Source: Agarophyton chilense (Eukaryota > Rhodophyta > Florideophyceae > Gracilariales > Gracilariaceae). From it: DNA of 64,000 nucleotides. This document shows, piece after piece, positions 1 to 10,279 of this stretch. The position numbers and the translations under genes were made by a program. Within the stretch, counting starts at the first letter, position 1; each line of letters opens with the position of its first letter. The notes below the pieces were generated by a model. The model was not told the DNA's origin and searched no databases. It saw only the letters and a list, made by a program, of their open reading frames with translations. Location: assembly GCA_030374765.1 (NCBI GenBank), contig JARGXX010000117.1, positions 62,001 to 126,000 of the forward strand. The letters are read 5' to 3'.

Positions 1-293
1 GATACTCGCTCGACCCTGTACAGTTTCCTAAGCAGTGTCGTTGGAAAGAGCGACTTTGTCCAACATCCTTTTTAATTCTCTTTTCCGAGAACCGCCAAAA
101 TGTTAGGTTTACGGAACAAACGGTCTTGCTTCAGATATATTTGATTGTGCTTGCTTTTTGTTCGGGGGAATGTTGACTTTCTGCAATGGCAGAGTCTCGC
201 GTTCTAGGATGTGGTGTGTCCATGCTTTCTCATTTGAATGGGAAAGTTCAAGATTGTAAGACATGAATGCCCATTGTTTTCTTATTGTCACGA

Positions 294-2195
294 CTACGTT
301 ACCAGCCGGGTTCCTTTCAAAATACATGCGACTCTATACAGGCCCATGTCATCTTCGTATTCATAGGGAACAACTAAACAGTCCATAACGCTTATGGCCG
401 CGTGGAGTGTCCGAAACCTTCTCTTCAGCAGATCACATTTCTCATTGTTCGTGTGAAGGTCAGACGCTTGCAGTCCCAGCAAAAGCTCCGCATCCTTCCC
501 TATGACCCAGCTCTCAATTGAGGCACCTCCGGACCGTTCTTGCAGAATGAGCCTTAGAACAAATTGCCACAGTTTCATTCTTGATCCACAGTCATCGCAG
601 TTGTTACCAGCCATCAACACACCTCTTTCACAATTCGCACAGATAGGGCGACAAGCGTGTCGCAGGTCTCTGGGCCAAGCAATGCCGCGAGCCCAAACTG
701 CCAATCGGAATAGCTTCTCGCTGGAATCTCGTCGGAATGCCTGAACCATATCGCTAATTCGCCACACCTTTCGATTTGCATAATTGTGCACAGTTATGAC
801 CTTTTCATGCGGCGCAAGCTTTATGTCAATACGGTTGTCACCTCTACGCGTACAATTCAAGGCTGTATATGGCACAGGCTTTATATCAGCACGCTTGTTG
901 CCTGTATTTGGGAGATTTGATTCAGCTTGAGGCACAAGCCCTACGCCAGAATGAGCGTTACCTATATATATAGATTTTGTCGTAGCCTCGTCCGAGTTAA
1001 GCAGTCTTGTGTGCGTTCCGTTCAAATTGGCGGCACCATTTTGAAGGGAATTGTTCTCAGTCGTGGTTCTAGCACAGGGCTGATTCAATCTGGGCACTTT
1101 CACCGATATGTGATCCGCATCCTCACCATTCACTATGATTTGTTGGGGCTGTTCTTGATTATGTACATTTGGTCCATCCCAGGCTCTGGGTCGCTTCGGA
1201 GTGGTGTTAGGGGTGTGCCGCACACTTAATAGATCTCGAGTGACGCCATCATTACTATGCCCGTTTGGTAGTCGCATCTCACATCTTTCCTTTGCAAGGC
1301 GAACGTCCGGGGCGTTCTCAGCATTCCAGATCAGAGTCGACGTTCTGACATTAACGCTGAGTTCTATCTCTCTTCCAACACCCCTGTCCACGACACGGGC
1401 ATCACGTATGAGTAGCCAAGAGCTGATCTGTGGTCGAGCATTCCATGATGGACAAAAGTCAAGAAATGAGAAAAGGCGTGGGATTCCTCTCGTTCTCCAT
1501 GGAGGTTGACTCGATATTCGTACGCTTCTTCTTGGGTGGCCAGTCCCATCACTGGCAGTCATGGTCAAGTCCTGAGCGTTTGAAACGGCAAATTGATGAA
1601 CATAACATATTAGGTCGAAACTCTTTGTTAAGAATGTTGCGCCTGTGGGAGCGCTCAGAATATCTGTAACAGTTCGTAAGTACGGTCGTTGACTTTTGTA
1701 ATGCGTAAATAAGAAGTCTTTGGTCCACTTTCTCAGCTCTCTGATACGACGCATGTCATAGCAATCAATGGGATCAGGACTGCGTTTCTGAGCCTGACCG
1801 GTATCTGGTTGCGCAATGGGTTCGAAATCGTCCGCATTATGTTTCCACATTTGAACAGTAGAGTAAAACTTGAGTCTGCCCTGCCGCACTGGAGTGTCAC
1901 CGAACCGTGAAAAATCTATGAGAGCAGCTCGATGTATCCGCGCAATATCTCCAAGCTCTCGAAAAGAAATAGCTTCTGATGGGGTGGAGACAAACCTGTG
2001 CACTGAAAACTTTTTGAGGTTGCCATCCGGTAGAATACAGGATTCATCCACGAGAACAATTTCACAACGGAGATCAGTGCCATTAGTGGTGGAGGGGGCG
2101 CGACAATCTACTACGACACCAAACACATCAACTGTCCTTCTACGGTCCACACCGGCGTTGATTGCGGTGGCTAGGTCAATGTAATTATGCACCAT
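294..2195 (-). CDS. POT1: POT1-like telomere single-strand binding protein
   Basis: Predicted protein of 633 residues. The first ~130 residues read as the POT1/TEBP first OB fold: a VDVFGVVVDC strand, a GTDLRCEIVLVDES segment and a GDIARIHR motif, which in the family contacts the G-rich telomeric strand. The middle (~300-500) is low complexity. Near residue 517 a C-x3-C-x2-C ... C-x2-C cluster resembles the zinc-bearing C-terminal domain of POT1, which binds TPP1 in animals. The start is the first ATG in frame (2193-2195); upstream in-frame triplets lack ATG. The role would be chromosome-end protection in the nucleus. It is divergent from the dioxygenase gene 1.5 kb away. No intron is needed. 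An RPA-like OB-fold protein is the alternative, but the GTD and GDI-x-R-x-HR combination favours POT1. Confidence 0.75.
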   Translation of the reverse strand: MVHNYIDLATAINAGVDRRRTVDVFGVVVDCRAPSTTNGTDLRCEIVLVDESCILPDGNLKKFSVHRFVSTPSEAISFRELGDIARIHRAALIDFSRFGDTPVRQGRLKFYSTVQMWKHNADDFEPIAQPDTGQAQKRSPDPIDCYDMRRIRELRKWTKDFLFTHYKSQRPYLRTVTDILSAPTGATFLTKSFDLICYVHQFAVSNAQDLTMTASDGTGHPRRSVRISSQPPWRTRGIPRLFSFLDFCPSWNARPQISSWLLIRDARVVDRGVGREIELSVNVRTSTLIWNAENAPDVRLAKERCEMRLPNGHSNDGVTRDLLSVRHTPNTTPKRPRAWDGPNVHNQEQPQQIIVNGEDADHISVKVPRLNQPCARTTTENNSLQNGAANLNGTHTRLLNSDEATTKSIYIGNAHSGVGLVPQAESNLPNTGNKRADIKPVPYTALNCTRRGDNRIDIKLAPHEKVITVHNYANRKVWRISDMVQAFRRDSSEKLFRLAVWARGIAWPRDLRHACRPICANCERGVLMAGNNCDDCGSRMKLWQFVLRLILQERSGGASIESWVIGKDAELLLGLQASDLHTNNEKCDLLKRRFRTLHAAISVMDCLVVPYEYEDDMGLYRVACILKGTRLVT

Positions 2196-3693
2196 GCTCG
2201 GTTTCGTGGACAACTTTCGTGTGCCCAAAACGCGGTCTTAGTTCCGGACGGGAGCGCGTTTTGTGAGTGCATTGAAGTGGCTGATGCTTGCTTGGATGCC
2301 TACGATCATGGCGCGACGAAGAAGTATTGGCGTTATGCAGTGATCGATAAGAGGTTGCTTACAGAGGCGAGAGAGACAGACGCTTGCAAATACCCAAAAA
2401 ACACAGAATTTCGAAACATCGCAGTCGATAAAGTGTGTGTCCAAAGCCACTGGCATTGCCTTGCGTAGATCGCATCACTTGCGATAGATCTCTACTCTCT
2501 AGCTACCCTTCGTACCCAGCTAGCTCGAGTAGAGTAGAGTTCTTGTCGCTGTGTTAAAGCATTTGACAAGGTCAGACCAATGAACACATTCTTTTGAAAT
2601 CTCATGTGTGTCTCAATGTAAAAACGAAGAATCATTGGTTTTCAGAAAACCAAAGCGAGGAAAAACCCCTGGTGCAAAGCGAGCTGTAGCAAATCACCAC
2701 ACGATTTGCAACTTCCAACCAATGACTGTTTTCTGCTGTCCTCTTCACCATCCCTGTCTCTATTTTCATATATCTTTTTTGAAAGTTTTGGGTTGTTTGT
2801 AGGAGTTCTACAATTTGTTGAACGCAGGGTAAGAATCAGTCATGTCATTCTGGAACACACCGTTTATCCTTGCGATGTGATGATTTCGCCAACAAACCTG
2901 TACCAACGAGGATTTATTCTCTAATATTAACAAAAGAAGACAAATGATAGTGAGCGGTTTTTCTTCTCAAAACGATTTGACGTTTCAACGGTACAGTGCT
3001 TGTTTCCGCGAGGTTCTTTGGCAGGTTTTCATACAGAAACAAAAAGTAGAACATAAACGAAATTTTGAAATGAACTCAGCTGTTCTTGTTGCCATGCTTG
3101 AGTGTCGAAACAGCTGCCACGATTATTACCAAGAAAGCTTTAGTCGCGCTCGCCCATATGTCGGTTTGACCTACGACTCTCTAGTCTCCACTCTTCTTGG
3201 TTGTGCACATCTTTACACTCGCGTCTCTCTAGAGAGGATGCCGAGAGTGAAGACCCAAGAAGGAGCCCGAGGAGGGAGAACATGTGGCACAAGTGTAGGG
3301 ATTCTTAGTACTACAACAAAACGGTCGAAGCCGGCTGTGACGCCACGAAGAAGAGAAAGGATGAGTGTCTTTATGATATCTACAGTAACACCTCATTAGA
3401 TAGCTAGCTAGCTAGCTAGAGAGAGTGTCCCGGCTTGATGTGGTTGGAGCCTAGGCTCGAGTTGTTTCTTTCTTGATAAAAAATATGGGTCAGTTTCCTC
3501 CAATTTCCATTTGCACATGGGCGGCTTAAGCTGAAAAGAGCAACTTCTCACAGTGCCTCACTTTCGGTTGCACGTGCCGCCGATGACGCACACCTCATCC
3601 ACTTTCGTGCGCACAGAGAATACAAACTTGCGGTTCATTCAAAACGAGTAACTTGCTCCCCTGTGATTCGCATCACCGTCACCAGCGAACAAG
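2196..3693. other. Intergenic region between POT1-like and PHYHD1-like genes
   Basis: About 1.5 kb between divergently transcribed genes. It holds only short open frames without recognisable protein content (the longest about 150 codons at 2944-3399) and small GCTA-rich runs at about 2500-2525 and 3398-3420. Both promoters should lie here, but I see no convincing core element. Confidence 0.5.
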
Positions 3694-4560
3694 ATGGACG
3701 GTTACTTCGCGTGGAACGTCGAGGACCCGCGTGCCGCGCTCACGGCCGCAGTGCCGTTCTTCGAAAAAAACGGCTACGCTGTGCTCACATCGCACGCCAC
3801 GCCCTCGGAAACGGCCGCGCTACAAACCGCTGCCACCGACATCATGCAAGCGTTCCACAACACTCATCAACAAGGCTCTATATTTTCGACAGATGAACAA
3901 GTGCGCGCCGTGGAGAATGACTACTTTCTGGAGTCTGCCGGGAAAGTGCATTGCTTCTTCGAACCGAACCAGCAAGCGAATACGCCGAAAAAAGCTATCA
4001 ATAAGATCGGCCACGCCCTGCACGATCTTCACGGCCCGTTCAGATCGTTTTCGAGGTCGTCCGCCACCAAGGCCGTTGCCAGCGCCTTCGGCTTTGGGGA
4101 TGCTTTGTTAGTACAGAGCATGTACATCCTGAAAAACGCGTTCGTCGGAGCCGCCGTGAACGAGCATCGAGACGCAACTTTTGTCTATTCAAAGCAAGGA
4201 AACACAAGCGATTGCATTGGGCTCTGGTGGGCGTTACAGCCATCCACGCTCGAAAACGGTTGTCTGTGGGTGGTGCCGAAAAGCCATTGCCCTGAAACTG
4301 CCATCCGCAGAATGCTTGTGCGCGACGGTGTCACTGAGTTCGACGGTACGCCGGATGAGCCCTTCGATGACGGGCAGTATGTGGCGCTCCCGATGGACCC
4401 TGGCGACGTAGTCGTGCTTCACGGCGGCATTATTCATCGCAGTTTACCAAACGTCAGCGAGAAAAGCCGCCACGCCTACTCAATTCACCTCGTCCGCGGC
4501 GAGGTTGGTGATCGCTGTTGGTTAAGCGCGGGGAAGGACACGCGCTTCAAGCCGCTATGA
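3694..4560 (+). CDS. PHYHD1: Phytanoyl-CoA dioxygenase domain protein (PHYHD1-like)
   Basis: A 288-residue Fe(II)/2-oxoglutarate oxygenase, close to the length of animal PHYHD1. The iron-binding triad is visible: H158 and D160 in EHRDATF and H248 in HGGIIHRS. R259 in SRHAYS is placed to bind the 2-oxoglutarate carboxylate. The N-terminus (FFEKNGYAVL) is the usual family opening. The start ATG at 3694 follows the context aacaag. There is no targeting signal, so the protein is probably cytosolic. The physiological substrate of PHYHD1 proteins is not settled; hydroxylation of an acyl-CoA-like or other small substrate is inferred from the family only. The gene is complete and uninterrupted, followed 290 bases later by the VTA1 gene on the same strand. 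Confidence 0.9.
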   Translation: MDGYFAWNVEDPRAALTAAVPFFEKNGYAVLTSHATPSETAALQTAATDIMQAFHNTHQQGSIFSTDEQVRAVENDYFLESAGKVHCFFEPNQQANTPKKAINKIGHALHDLHGPFRSFSRSSATKAVASAFGFGDALLVQSMYILKNAFVGAAVNEHRDATFVYSKQGNTSDCIGLWWALQPSTLENGCLWVVPKSHCPETAIRRMLVRDGVTEFDGTPDEPFDDGQYVALPMDPGDVVVLHGGIIHRSLPNVSEKSRHAYSIHLVRGEVGDRCWLSAGKDTRFKPL

Positions 4561-4850
4561 AATGCAATTGTTTGAAAGCTCCCAAAAATCGATGCCGTCA
4601 GCGCTTTTTTCGCGCTCCAGCGACCGGCCAACGATCACATTGCCAGCAATGCTGCTGGACGCGCTGTTCGCTTCTGTTCAACACGCCATTGAACAGCAAG
4701 GGCGGACATAACACCGACACTTAACGAATCCGGGCGCCGCTCCGTTCAACCCATGTGCTGCTCTTCCCCGTCCCAACTATAAACCACCGCCCCACCAAGG
4801 CTTTCCAAAGCAGCCCCATTTTTCCTCCGCAACGCCCTGCCGCTTCTTCC

Positions 4851-6149
4851 ATGGCCGACTGGCCGCCTAGTTTAAAGCCCATCGGCAAGTATCTCGCGCG
4901 CGCCAAGGAGGTGAAACAGACCAACCCGCTCGTCTCCTACTATTGCCGATACTACTCGCTGCTCCGCGCGATAGAACTGCGAGACACCTCCGACAAAAAA
5001 GCCAACCTCTTTGTCACAAACCTTCTCGAAAAGTGCGAAGCCGAGAAAAATGCTATTGGTATCGAGGACGGAACGCATCGCACACGCGTAGAGGAACATG
5101 CTCTCAAACAATTTTACCAGGCTGATGAACAGGATCGATCGGGAAATGCCACCCGACAAACCGCAACCACTTTTTACGCCGCAATGTGCTTTCTAGAGGT
5201 ATGCACTGTGTTCGGTGCTCTTCCGGACGATCTAGAAGAAAAGCTTCGTTACGCAAAATGGAAAGCGGCTGACATAATAAAAGCGCTTCGTGAAGGAAGG
5301 CGACCCATACCAGGCGCTCCAGGCGAAATTCAGGACGAAGCATCCCAACCGCCAAAGCCTTTGACGCCCGTGGAAAGGGAATCATCACCGGCTCAACCAC
5401 GAGAAATATCACCCCCCGCCGAGGTTACCGGGTCGCCCAAACAAATGCTGTATCCCAATGAGGAGCGATTCTCCCCGATACCGCCCGCACCTCCAGTCCG
5501 TGAGTATGATTCGGAACCGCAAGACTACGAGCCGTCTGCGCCGCCACCGCCGCTGCTGCCGTATGGCAACGACTTGCCGCCAGAGGCCCCGCCGTATCCC
5601 TCAAGTGAAGAAACTTCTCCACTATACCCCATGTCCGGTGCACAACACAGTGACACTGAAACACAAGTGGTATATCGCCGCGCAAAACCAGCGCCCAAGG
5701 CGGCTGTACCACCTATTCCCTCGCTAATTCTACCGGGTCAGGAGGACCAACAGCCCACACTGTCCTCATACGCACCGCAACCGCGAACAGTGCTGCCACG
5801 AGCCGCAAGAAGAGACAACATGGCGGAGGCGAGGGAGATGAACGGTGACGAAGGTAGGTTTCGACGGCCTGTTATGGGGCTACCAAAGGTGCCTGACCTC
5901 GGGCCACCCAGGAGACCGGCTCCAAAGACGCCTGCTACTCCAAACAAGAATGTGGGGGCAGCGGCAATGGAAACGAAGGGCGTGTCGCGCGTAGTGGAGA
6001 GAAGAAAGAATTATAAGCCCAGCGTTCAACAGACACAGGAGGCGCAACGATTGTGCAAGTATGCGGCGAGTGCATTGGATTTCGAGGATATGAAGACGGC
6101 AGTATCCAACCTGGAGAGAGCACTTCAACTTCTCACGGGCTCGCCATAG
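4851..6149 (+). CDS. VTA1: VTA1/LIP5 homologue, ESCRT-III/Vps4 cofactor
   Basis: The 432-residue product opens with MADWPPSLKPIGKYLARAKE and continues with the paired MIT-like helices typical of Vta1 (SYYCRYYSLLRAIEL, AAMCFLEVCTVFG) to about residue 150. A long Pro/Glu-rich linker follows. The last ~50 residues (RLCKYAASALDFEDMKTAVSNLERALQLL) form the VSL domain that dimerises and binds the Vps4 ATPase. The family stimulates Vps4 during multivesicular body sorting and membrane scission in the cytosol. I chose the ATG at 4851 because the 32 upstream in-frame codons contain no ATG and do not resemble the family. The gene converges with HscB; their stops are 48 bases apart. Confidence 0.9.
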   Translation: MADWPPSLKPIGKYLARAKEVKQTNPLVSYYCRYYSLLRAIELRDTSDKKANLFVTNLLEKCEAEKNAIGIEDGTHRTRVEEHALKQFYQADEQDRSGNATRQTATTFYAAMCFLEVCTVFGALPDDLEEKLRYAKWKAADIIKALREGRRPIPGAPGEIQDEASQPPKPLTPVERESSPAQPREISPPAEVTGSPKQMLYPNEERFSPIPPAPPVREYDSEPQDYEPSAPPPPLLPYGNDLPPEAPPYPSSEETSPLYPMSGAQHSDTETQVVYRRAKPAPKAAVPPIPSLILPGQEDQQPTLSSYAPQPRTVLPRAARRDNMAEAREMNGDEGRFRRPVMGLPKVPDLGPPRRPAPKTPATPNKNVGAAAMETKGVSRVVERRKNYKPSVQQTQEAQRLCKYAASALDFEDMKTAVSNLERALQLLTGSP

Positions 6150-6197
6150 CTTACGATACAACAAGGTGGTGGAAGCGTGGTTGGGGTAAACAGCATG

Positions 6198-6797
6198 CTA
6201 GGAAATATCATGGATTGCTTTCTCCATTCGGTGATAGTACTGGAGCTCAGCGGTGTGTTGCGCAGCTTGTGTTAATCGGTTGGTGTGAAAAGCGGTCTGT
6301 AGCAGTTGTAAACAGTGTTCCATGCGATTGGCAAGTTGTTGAGACAGCTGTTCGAGTCGAGACGAATCGCCAGCAGCTTCGGCGATCTGCTCTCTGAAGT
6401 GCATGACCCACGTGAGAAAGTGCGGCTCCAGCAACACGGCTTCTAGGTGCTGCTCAGGCTGTTCGCTCTGTTGGCCTCGCGGAGCGTGCGCCGATCTGAG
6501 ATGCAAGAGATGGCGCGCGCGCTCGTGCGGCTGCCTCAGCGTCGTGTACGCAACGTTGAGCGTAGCAGACATGTGCTTGGCAAACTGCTGCTCCTCTTTG
6601 GGGCTGTTGTGGAAGCGATCTGGGTGCCAGCGGCGCTGCAGCTGCTTGAATTGGGCGGCCAGCTGCCCGGCGTCCACGTCGAACGACTCGCTCACTCCCA
6701 ACACGTCGAAGAAGCTGCGAGTCGCGCCCGCTCTATGCGCCTCTGGCGCAGTCGTGTGGAGGCGCGCTATACGCACGCGTATAAGCGCGCGAAGCAT
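6198..6797 (-). CDS. HSCB: Mitochondrial HscB/Jac1 co-chaperone
   Basis: A 199-residue J-domain protein. The J domain spans residues 29-90 with the HPD triad at 58-60 (RRWHPDRFH). The C-terminal helical bundle (EPHFLTWVMHFREQIAEA onward) is the HscB domain that binds the iron-sulfur scaffold IscU. The start at 6797 gives an Arg-rich, acid-free N-terminus (MLRALIRVRIARLHTT), a typical mitochondrial presequence. Animal HSCB has an N-terminal zinc-binding CWXC segment; none is visible here. The function is to recruit the Hsp70 that transfers Fe-S clusters from the scaffold. The gene converges with VTA1 and is divergent from the RRM protein gene. Confidence 0.9.
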   Translation of the reverse strand: MLRALIRVRIARLHTTAPEAHRAGATRSFFDVLGVSESFDVDAGQLAAQFKQLQRRWHPDRFHNSPKEEQQFAKHMSATLNVAYTTLRQPHERARHLLHLRSAHAPRGQQSEQPEQHLEAVLLEPHFLTWVMHFREQIAEAAGDSSRLEQLSQQLANRMEHCLQLLQTAFHTNRLTQAAQHTAELQYYHRMEKAIHDIS

Positions 6798-7389
6798 CGT
6801 GGTGACACCTCCCGTCGCGTGCACCAAACGCGCAAGTAACTCGCTTTGGCACCCGCCGCCCTCTACACGCTTGGCCACACACAGACGCGTACTCCTCTGC
6901 TGCGTTGAATTACAAGCTGCGTCCAAGCTCAACTTACATGACCCTCCAGATACGATCCATACGATGGCACCACGTGGACACGACCAGTATGTAGTGCGTA
7001 TGAATACGTGGCAACGAGTGCACAGAGTTGCAACTTCACACAGCCGTTTAAGCGCGCGCTGTGCGCAGCTGCGCTTCGCTCTGCACCGCTTCCGTGCCAA
7101 AGTCGCCACCACCTGTCCGCTCTCCCTGAAAGCAGAAAAGCTTTCCGTCGCTTCCCGGCCGCTCCGCGCCTCCCTCCCTCTTCCCTATTTCATTTCTCTC
7201 ATTTCATCTTGTACTCCTCCTTGTTTCGCTATTCTGTTTTCATTCACATTTTCGTGCTCCTCTTACTTGTTTGTACTAAGCCTTGAGCGCCTTTTTGCTC
7301 TCCTCGTTCTGTTCGCATTGCGTTGTGTCTGCTCTACTTGTTCTGTGTTCACTTTCGATTTGGTTCTTTCTTTTTCTGCTTTGTTTGGC
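6798..7389. promoter_or_regulatory. Bidirectional promoter region, HscB / RRM-R3H genes
   Basis: About 590 bases separate the two divergent start codons, so both promoters must lie here. The RRM-side half (7180-7380) is strongly pyrimidine-rich, as expected for a 5' leader. I see no clear TATA box. Confidence 0.4.
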
Positions 7390-8997
7390 ATGGCTTCGGA
7401 ACAGTCGTCTGGTGCGGTCGCCGTCGCTGATAGTGCGTCTCTTGTCGTCCCGTCGCTTCCCACCGAGAAGGATAATCTTTCCAGCACTGCAAATGTGCCG
7501 CCTTCCCCGCCTTCCCCGCCTTCCCCACCTTCTCCACTTTCCTCCCCTCCCCATAATTTGAAGCCCCAACACGCGTCCTCCCCCTCCGCCGTGCCAAACG
7601 GCGCTCAAAACGGCGCATTTCATCACCACCACCACCATAATCACCACCACCATAACCATCACCACCATAACAATAACAAGAACAACAAATGGAAACACAA
7701 AAACCCTCCGCCACCCACCAACTGCATCGTCTTGAAGAACCTTGATTACAGCATCTCGCAATCCATTTTAGAAGATGTTGTACGCCGTGTCACTGAAGGC
7801 CAGAATGATTTTGTCAGTATCACACTTATTGAAGACAAGCATACTGGCACTTTTCGTGGCATGGCCTTCGTCAACTTTCAGACCATTGTCGATGCCACGG
7901 CTGCCTTGGTTGAGCTCAGCAAGATGGTCATAAATAACCGCAAGGTCATTGCAGAATACCGTCGTTTACGTCCGGCGGAGAGGAAAGAGCAGGAAATGCG
8001 TGCGAAAAAGTTTGACAATTACCACTACAACCAACGACAGACCTTTGAACGAGACATTGAACCTCAGGTTGATGCAAATGGTGTCGCTGTTGACAAAAGG
8101 GTTGCCTTTTTCGCCAAGCGCGACACCGCTAAGAAGGACGCGCTCAGCAAAATTGAACATAAGGCTGAGAAGGACAAGCTCAGGGAAGAACAGTTCCGCT
8201 TGTTGCTCACACAGTATGCTCAAGGCGAGTTGCAGAATAGCAACGAAAAGGATATCGTCTTTGACGCCAGTATTACCTCGTATGAGAGGAAGATGGTTCA
8301 TCACATTTGTGATACATTAGGCCTTGGTCATGTTAGTCGTTTTGATGACGAGGGAAACCGCGTTCTTCACGTCACAAAGGATCCGGAACGCGCAGCCGAG
8401 TGGGAAAGGGAAGCGATGGACTTTAAGAGTGGATCGAGAAAACAAGCTATGGAACAAAAGCGAAAAACGAGAGATAACAACGGCAGTCTGGATAGAAAGA
8501 AGATTGATCCTAATGCCTTGCCAGTTAATCCGGAAGAGCTGCACGGAATTAACTGGTTCAAGCCGAGGTCTGCCATGAGCGCAGAAAGAGATGTTGCAAT
8601 TGGATCATCTGGAATTCGTGCACCCACATTCAAGACGTACGTTCCCCCCCGAAAGCCAAAGGGTCCGGATGGTACTGTAGGGTTCACTACACGCATTGAA
8701 CTGTTTGAAAAACAGCAGGCAGGTCTCGCTGGAAAGGAAACTGTGAGTTTGAATGGTAGCGAGATTGAAGATGACACTCACAAGGACGAAGATCAGCCAA
8801 AGGCTGAAGCTGGAGCCGGAGCCGAAGCCGAAGCCGAAGCTGAAGCTGAAGCCGAAGCCGGGACTGTGGGTGAAGCTGATGATAATTCTGAGAAAAACTG
8901 TGACGGTGAGTCGTCGCCGAACAAGTCTGAAAAGGGCGTACACAAAGTGCTTGACCCGAGCGTGCCGGCGTTCTCGCCGTCTTATGAGACGTCGTAA
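7390..8997 (+). CDS. RRM and R3H domain RNA-binding protein with His-rich N-terminus
   Basis: The 535-residue product has a Pro/Ser-rich start, then three histidine runs (residues 78-93) followed by Asn/Lys. An RRM lies at 111-190: RNP2-like IVLKNL and RNP1-like FRGMAFVNF. A basic/coiled segment follows, then an R3H-like domain at 296-330 with the R-x3-H signature (ERKMVHH). The C-terminus carries an Ala-Glu repeat around 805-865 of the longer open frame (8815-8862). The RRM plus R3H order resembles fungal Pin4/Cip2-type proteins, implicated in mRNA stability and stress responses; a direct functional match is inference. The ATG at 7390 is the first in-frame start after a pyrimidine-rich leader. 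Transcription is divergent from HscB and convergent with prephenate dehydratase. Confidence 0.8.
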   Translation: MASEQSSGAVAVADSASLVVPSLPTEKDNLSSTANVPPSPPSPPSPPSPLSSPPHNLKPQHASSPSAVPNGAQNGAFHHHHHHNHHHHNHHHHNNNKNNKWKHKNPPPPTNCIVLKNLDYSISQSILEDVVRRVTEGQNDFVSITLIEDKHTGTFRGMAFVNFQTIVDATAALVELSKMVINNRKVIAEYRRLRPAERKEQEMRAKKFDNYHYNQRQTFERDIEPQVDANGVAVDKRVAFFAKRDTAKKDALSKIEHKAEKDKLREEQFRLLLTQYAQGELQNSNEKDIVFDASITSYERKMVHHICDTLGLGHVSRFDDEGNRVLHVTKDPERAAEWEREAMDFKSGSRKQAMEQKRKTRDNNGSLDRKKIDPNALPVNPEELHGINWFKPRSAMSAERDVAIGSSGIRAPTFKTYVPPRKPKGPDGTVGFTTRIELFEKQQAGLAGKETVSLNGSEIEDDTHKDEDQPKAEAGAGAEAEAEAEAEAEAGTVGEADDNSEKNCDGESSPNKSEKGVHKVLDPSVPAFSPSYETS

Positions 8998-9376
8998 TAA
9001 CCAGTCGTTAGCGTTGTGCGTGATGAGGAGCGCGTGCGCGCTAGGGGAGAGAGAGAGAGAGAGAGCGAATAGTTGAATCGATGTTGAGGGGAGAAGGGAA
9101 GGAGTGGTTGTTGATTGCAACTGTTGCTTCTGTTTACTTGTAGGACTTGCTGTAGTCGGTTGAAAGGTGCAGTTTAGTTTTTTTTTTGCGTTTTACGTTT
9201 GTTTAGAATGCTAAACTATAGTTGAGCGCGTTGCATTGGACGCGGCAGAGATTGACGTAAAGCAGATTTGGTAACTGAGAGCAGTTTTTGCGTGGTAGTC
9301 TAAGCAGTCTCTTGTAGTATTTGAGATTATTTAAATTCAAGAACAAATACTTGAACAGTGAGCAAGTAAGTTTTCC
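8998..9376. other. Convergent intergenic region with GA microsatellite
   Basis: Holds the 3' ends of the RRM-R3H and prephenate dehydratase genes. A (GA)n run lies at about 9046-9065 and a T run at 9178-9187. No further gene is seen. Confidence 0.6.
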
Positions 9377-10279
9377 TTATTCATGGCGAGGATATGCGCC
9401 GAGAACACGGTAGAACGGAGTAATCTCTTGAAAGTGTGCCAGAGCTTTTGCTACGGATGACTCTTCGGCGTGCCCGGCAATATCAACGTAGAACACATAT
9501 CCCCATCGCTTTTCCACGGAATTGTCCTCGAACTGTTCAAAGCCTTCAGCGAGAACCTCCCTTAGGGTGTGAATCTGTCGACTGGCAATGCTGGTGAGAT
9601 CAATGTTTGTTATTGCGAACGCGGAAAGCGCTCTCCAGAGAGCTCCCGGGCCATTCTCTAGCGAGAACACTAGACTTGTTTTGCAGGGCACTTGCGGAAC
9701 GTAGGTGTACTTTTGTTTTGAGAGAACTAGAAAGCGAGTATAATTTGCCTTGTGGTCTTCTATGCCTTCTTCGACAATATTGAGGTCGTAGATTTCGGCG
9801 GCTCTTCGACTGGCGATTGCGGCACTTTTGGTGCTTAAGTCATTGCTTATTGCCTTTGCGCATCCGGCTGTGTCAAAATCTATTTCGCTTACAAGCTGTT
9901 TGCGTTGCAGATATTCTTTGCATTGCGCTAATGCCATGGGGTGACTTTTGACGACCTGAATGTCGTTGATTGAGACGCCCGGGGCTGCGATGAGACAGTG
10001 GCGGATTCGAAGATCTATTTCACCGACGATTGTGATGTTTGCATGATGTAACAGCAAGTCGTAGTTCGGATAGATTGGCCCCGCCAAGGAGTTCTGAATG
10101 GGAATGACGGCATTTCGCACAGTGTCATTGTCCAAGACATCGTACGCCTGGTTGAAGGTGCGACATGGATGGAAGTGGACGCGCTGCTTGTGAGCATTGA
10201 AGAATTGCAACGCAGCCTCTTCGGAATAGGCGCCCGGCTCCCCCTGGTAAGAGACGTTTACCGTCTCTGGAACGGCCAT
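9377..10279 (-). CDS. Prephenate/arogenate dehydratase with ACT domain
   Basis: From the first in-frame ATG (10277-10279) the product is 300 residues. The catalytic domain opens with VSYQGEPGAYSEEAA and contains the NSLAG and NYDLL segments and the catalytic Thr in the TRF triplet (181-183). An ACT domain occupies about 199-290. Its PGAL segment is kept, but the usual ESRP phenylalanine-binding motif reads IASRQ, so feedback inhibition may be altered. The enzyme makes phenylpyruvate (or phenylalanine from arogenate). The in-frame stretch upstream (10280-10438) is Arg/Thr/Ser-rich like a plastid transit peptide but has no ATG; an ATG at 10451 is one frame off. A short 5' exon, or a cytosolic form, would explain this. 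It is divergent from Gemin2. Confidence 0.88.
   Translation of the reverse strand: MAVPETVNVSYQGEPGAYSEEAALQFFNAHKQRVHFHPCRTFNQAYDVLDNDTVRNAVIPIQNSLAGPIYPNYDLLLHHANITIVGEIDLRIRHCLIAAPGVSINDIQVVKSHPMALAQCKEYLQRKQLVSEIDFDTAGCAKAISNDLSTKSAAIASRRAAEIYDLNIVEEGIEDHKANYTRFLVLSKQKYTYVPQVPCKTSLVFSLENGPGALWRALSAFAITNIDLTSIASRQIHTLREVLAEGFEQFEDNSVEKRWGYVFYVDIAGHAEESSVAKALAHFQEITPFYRVLGAYPRHE

Noticed and set aside
4755..4850. Upstream extension of VTA1
   Set aside because: The extension starts with GTG and bears no similarity to the family; the ATG at 4851 begins the conserved N-terminus.
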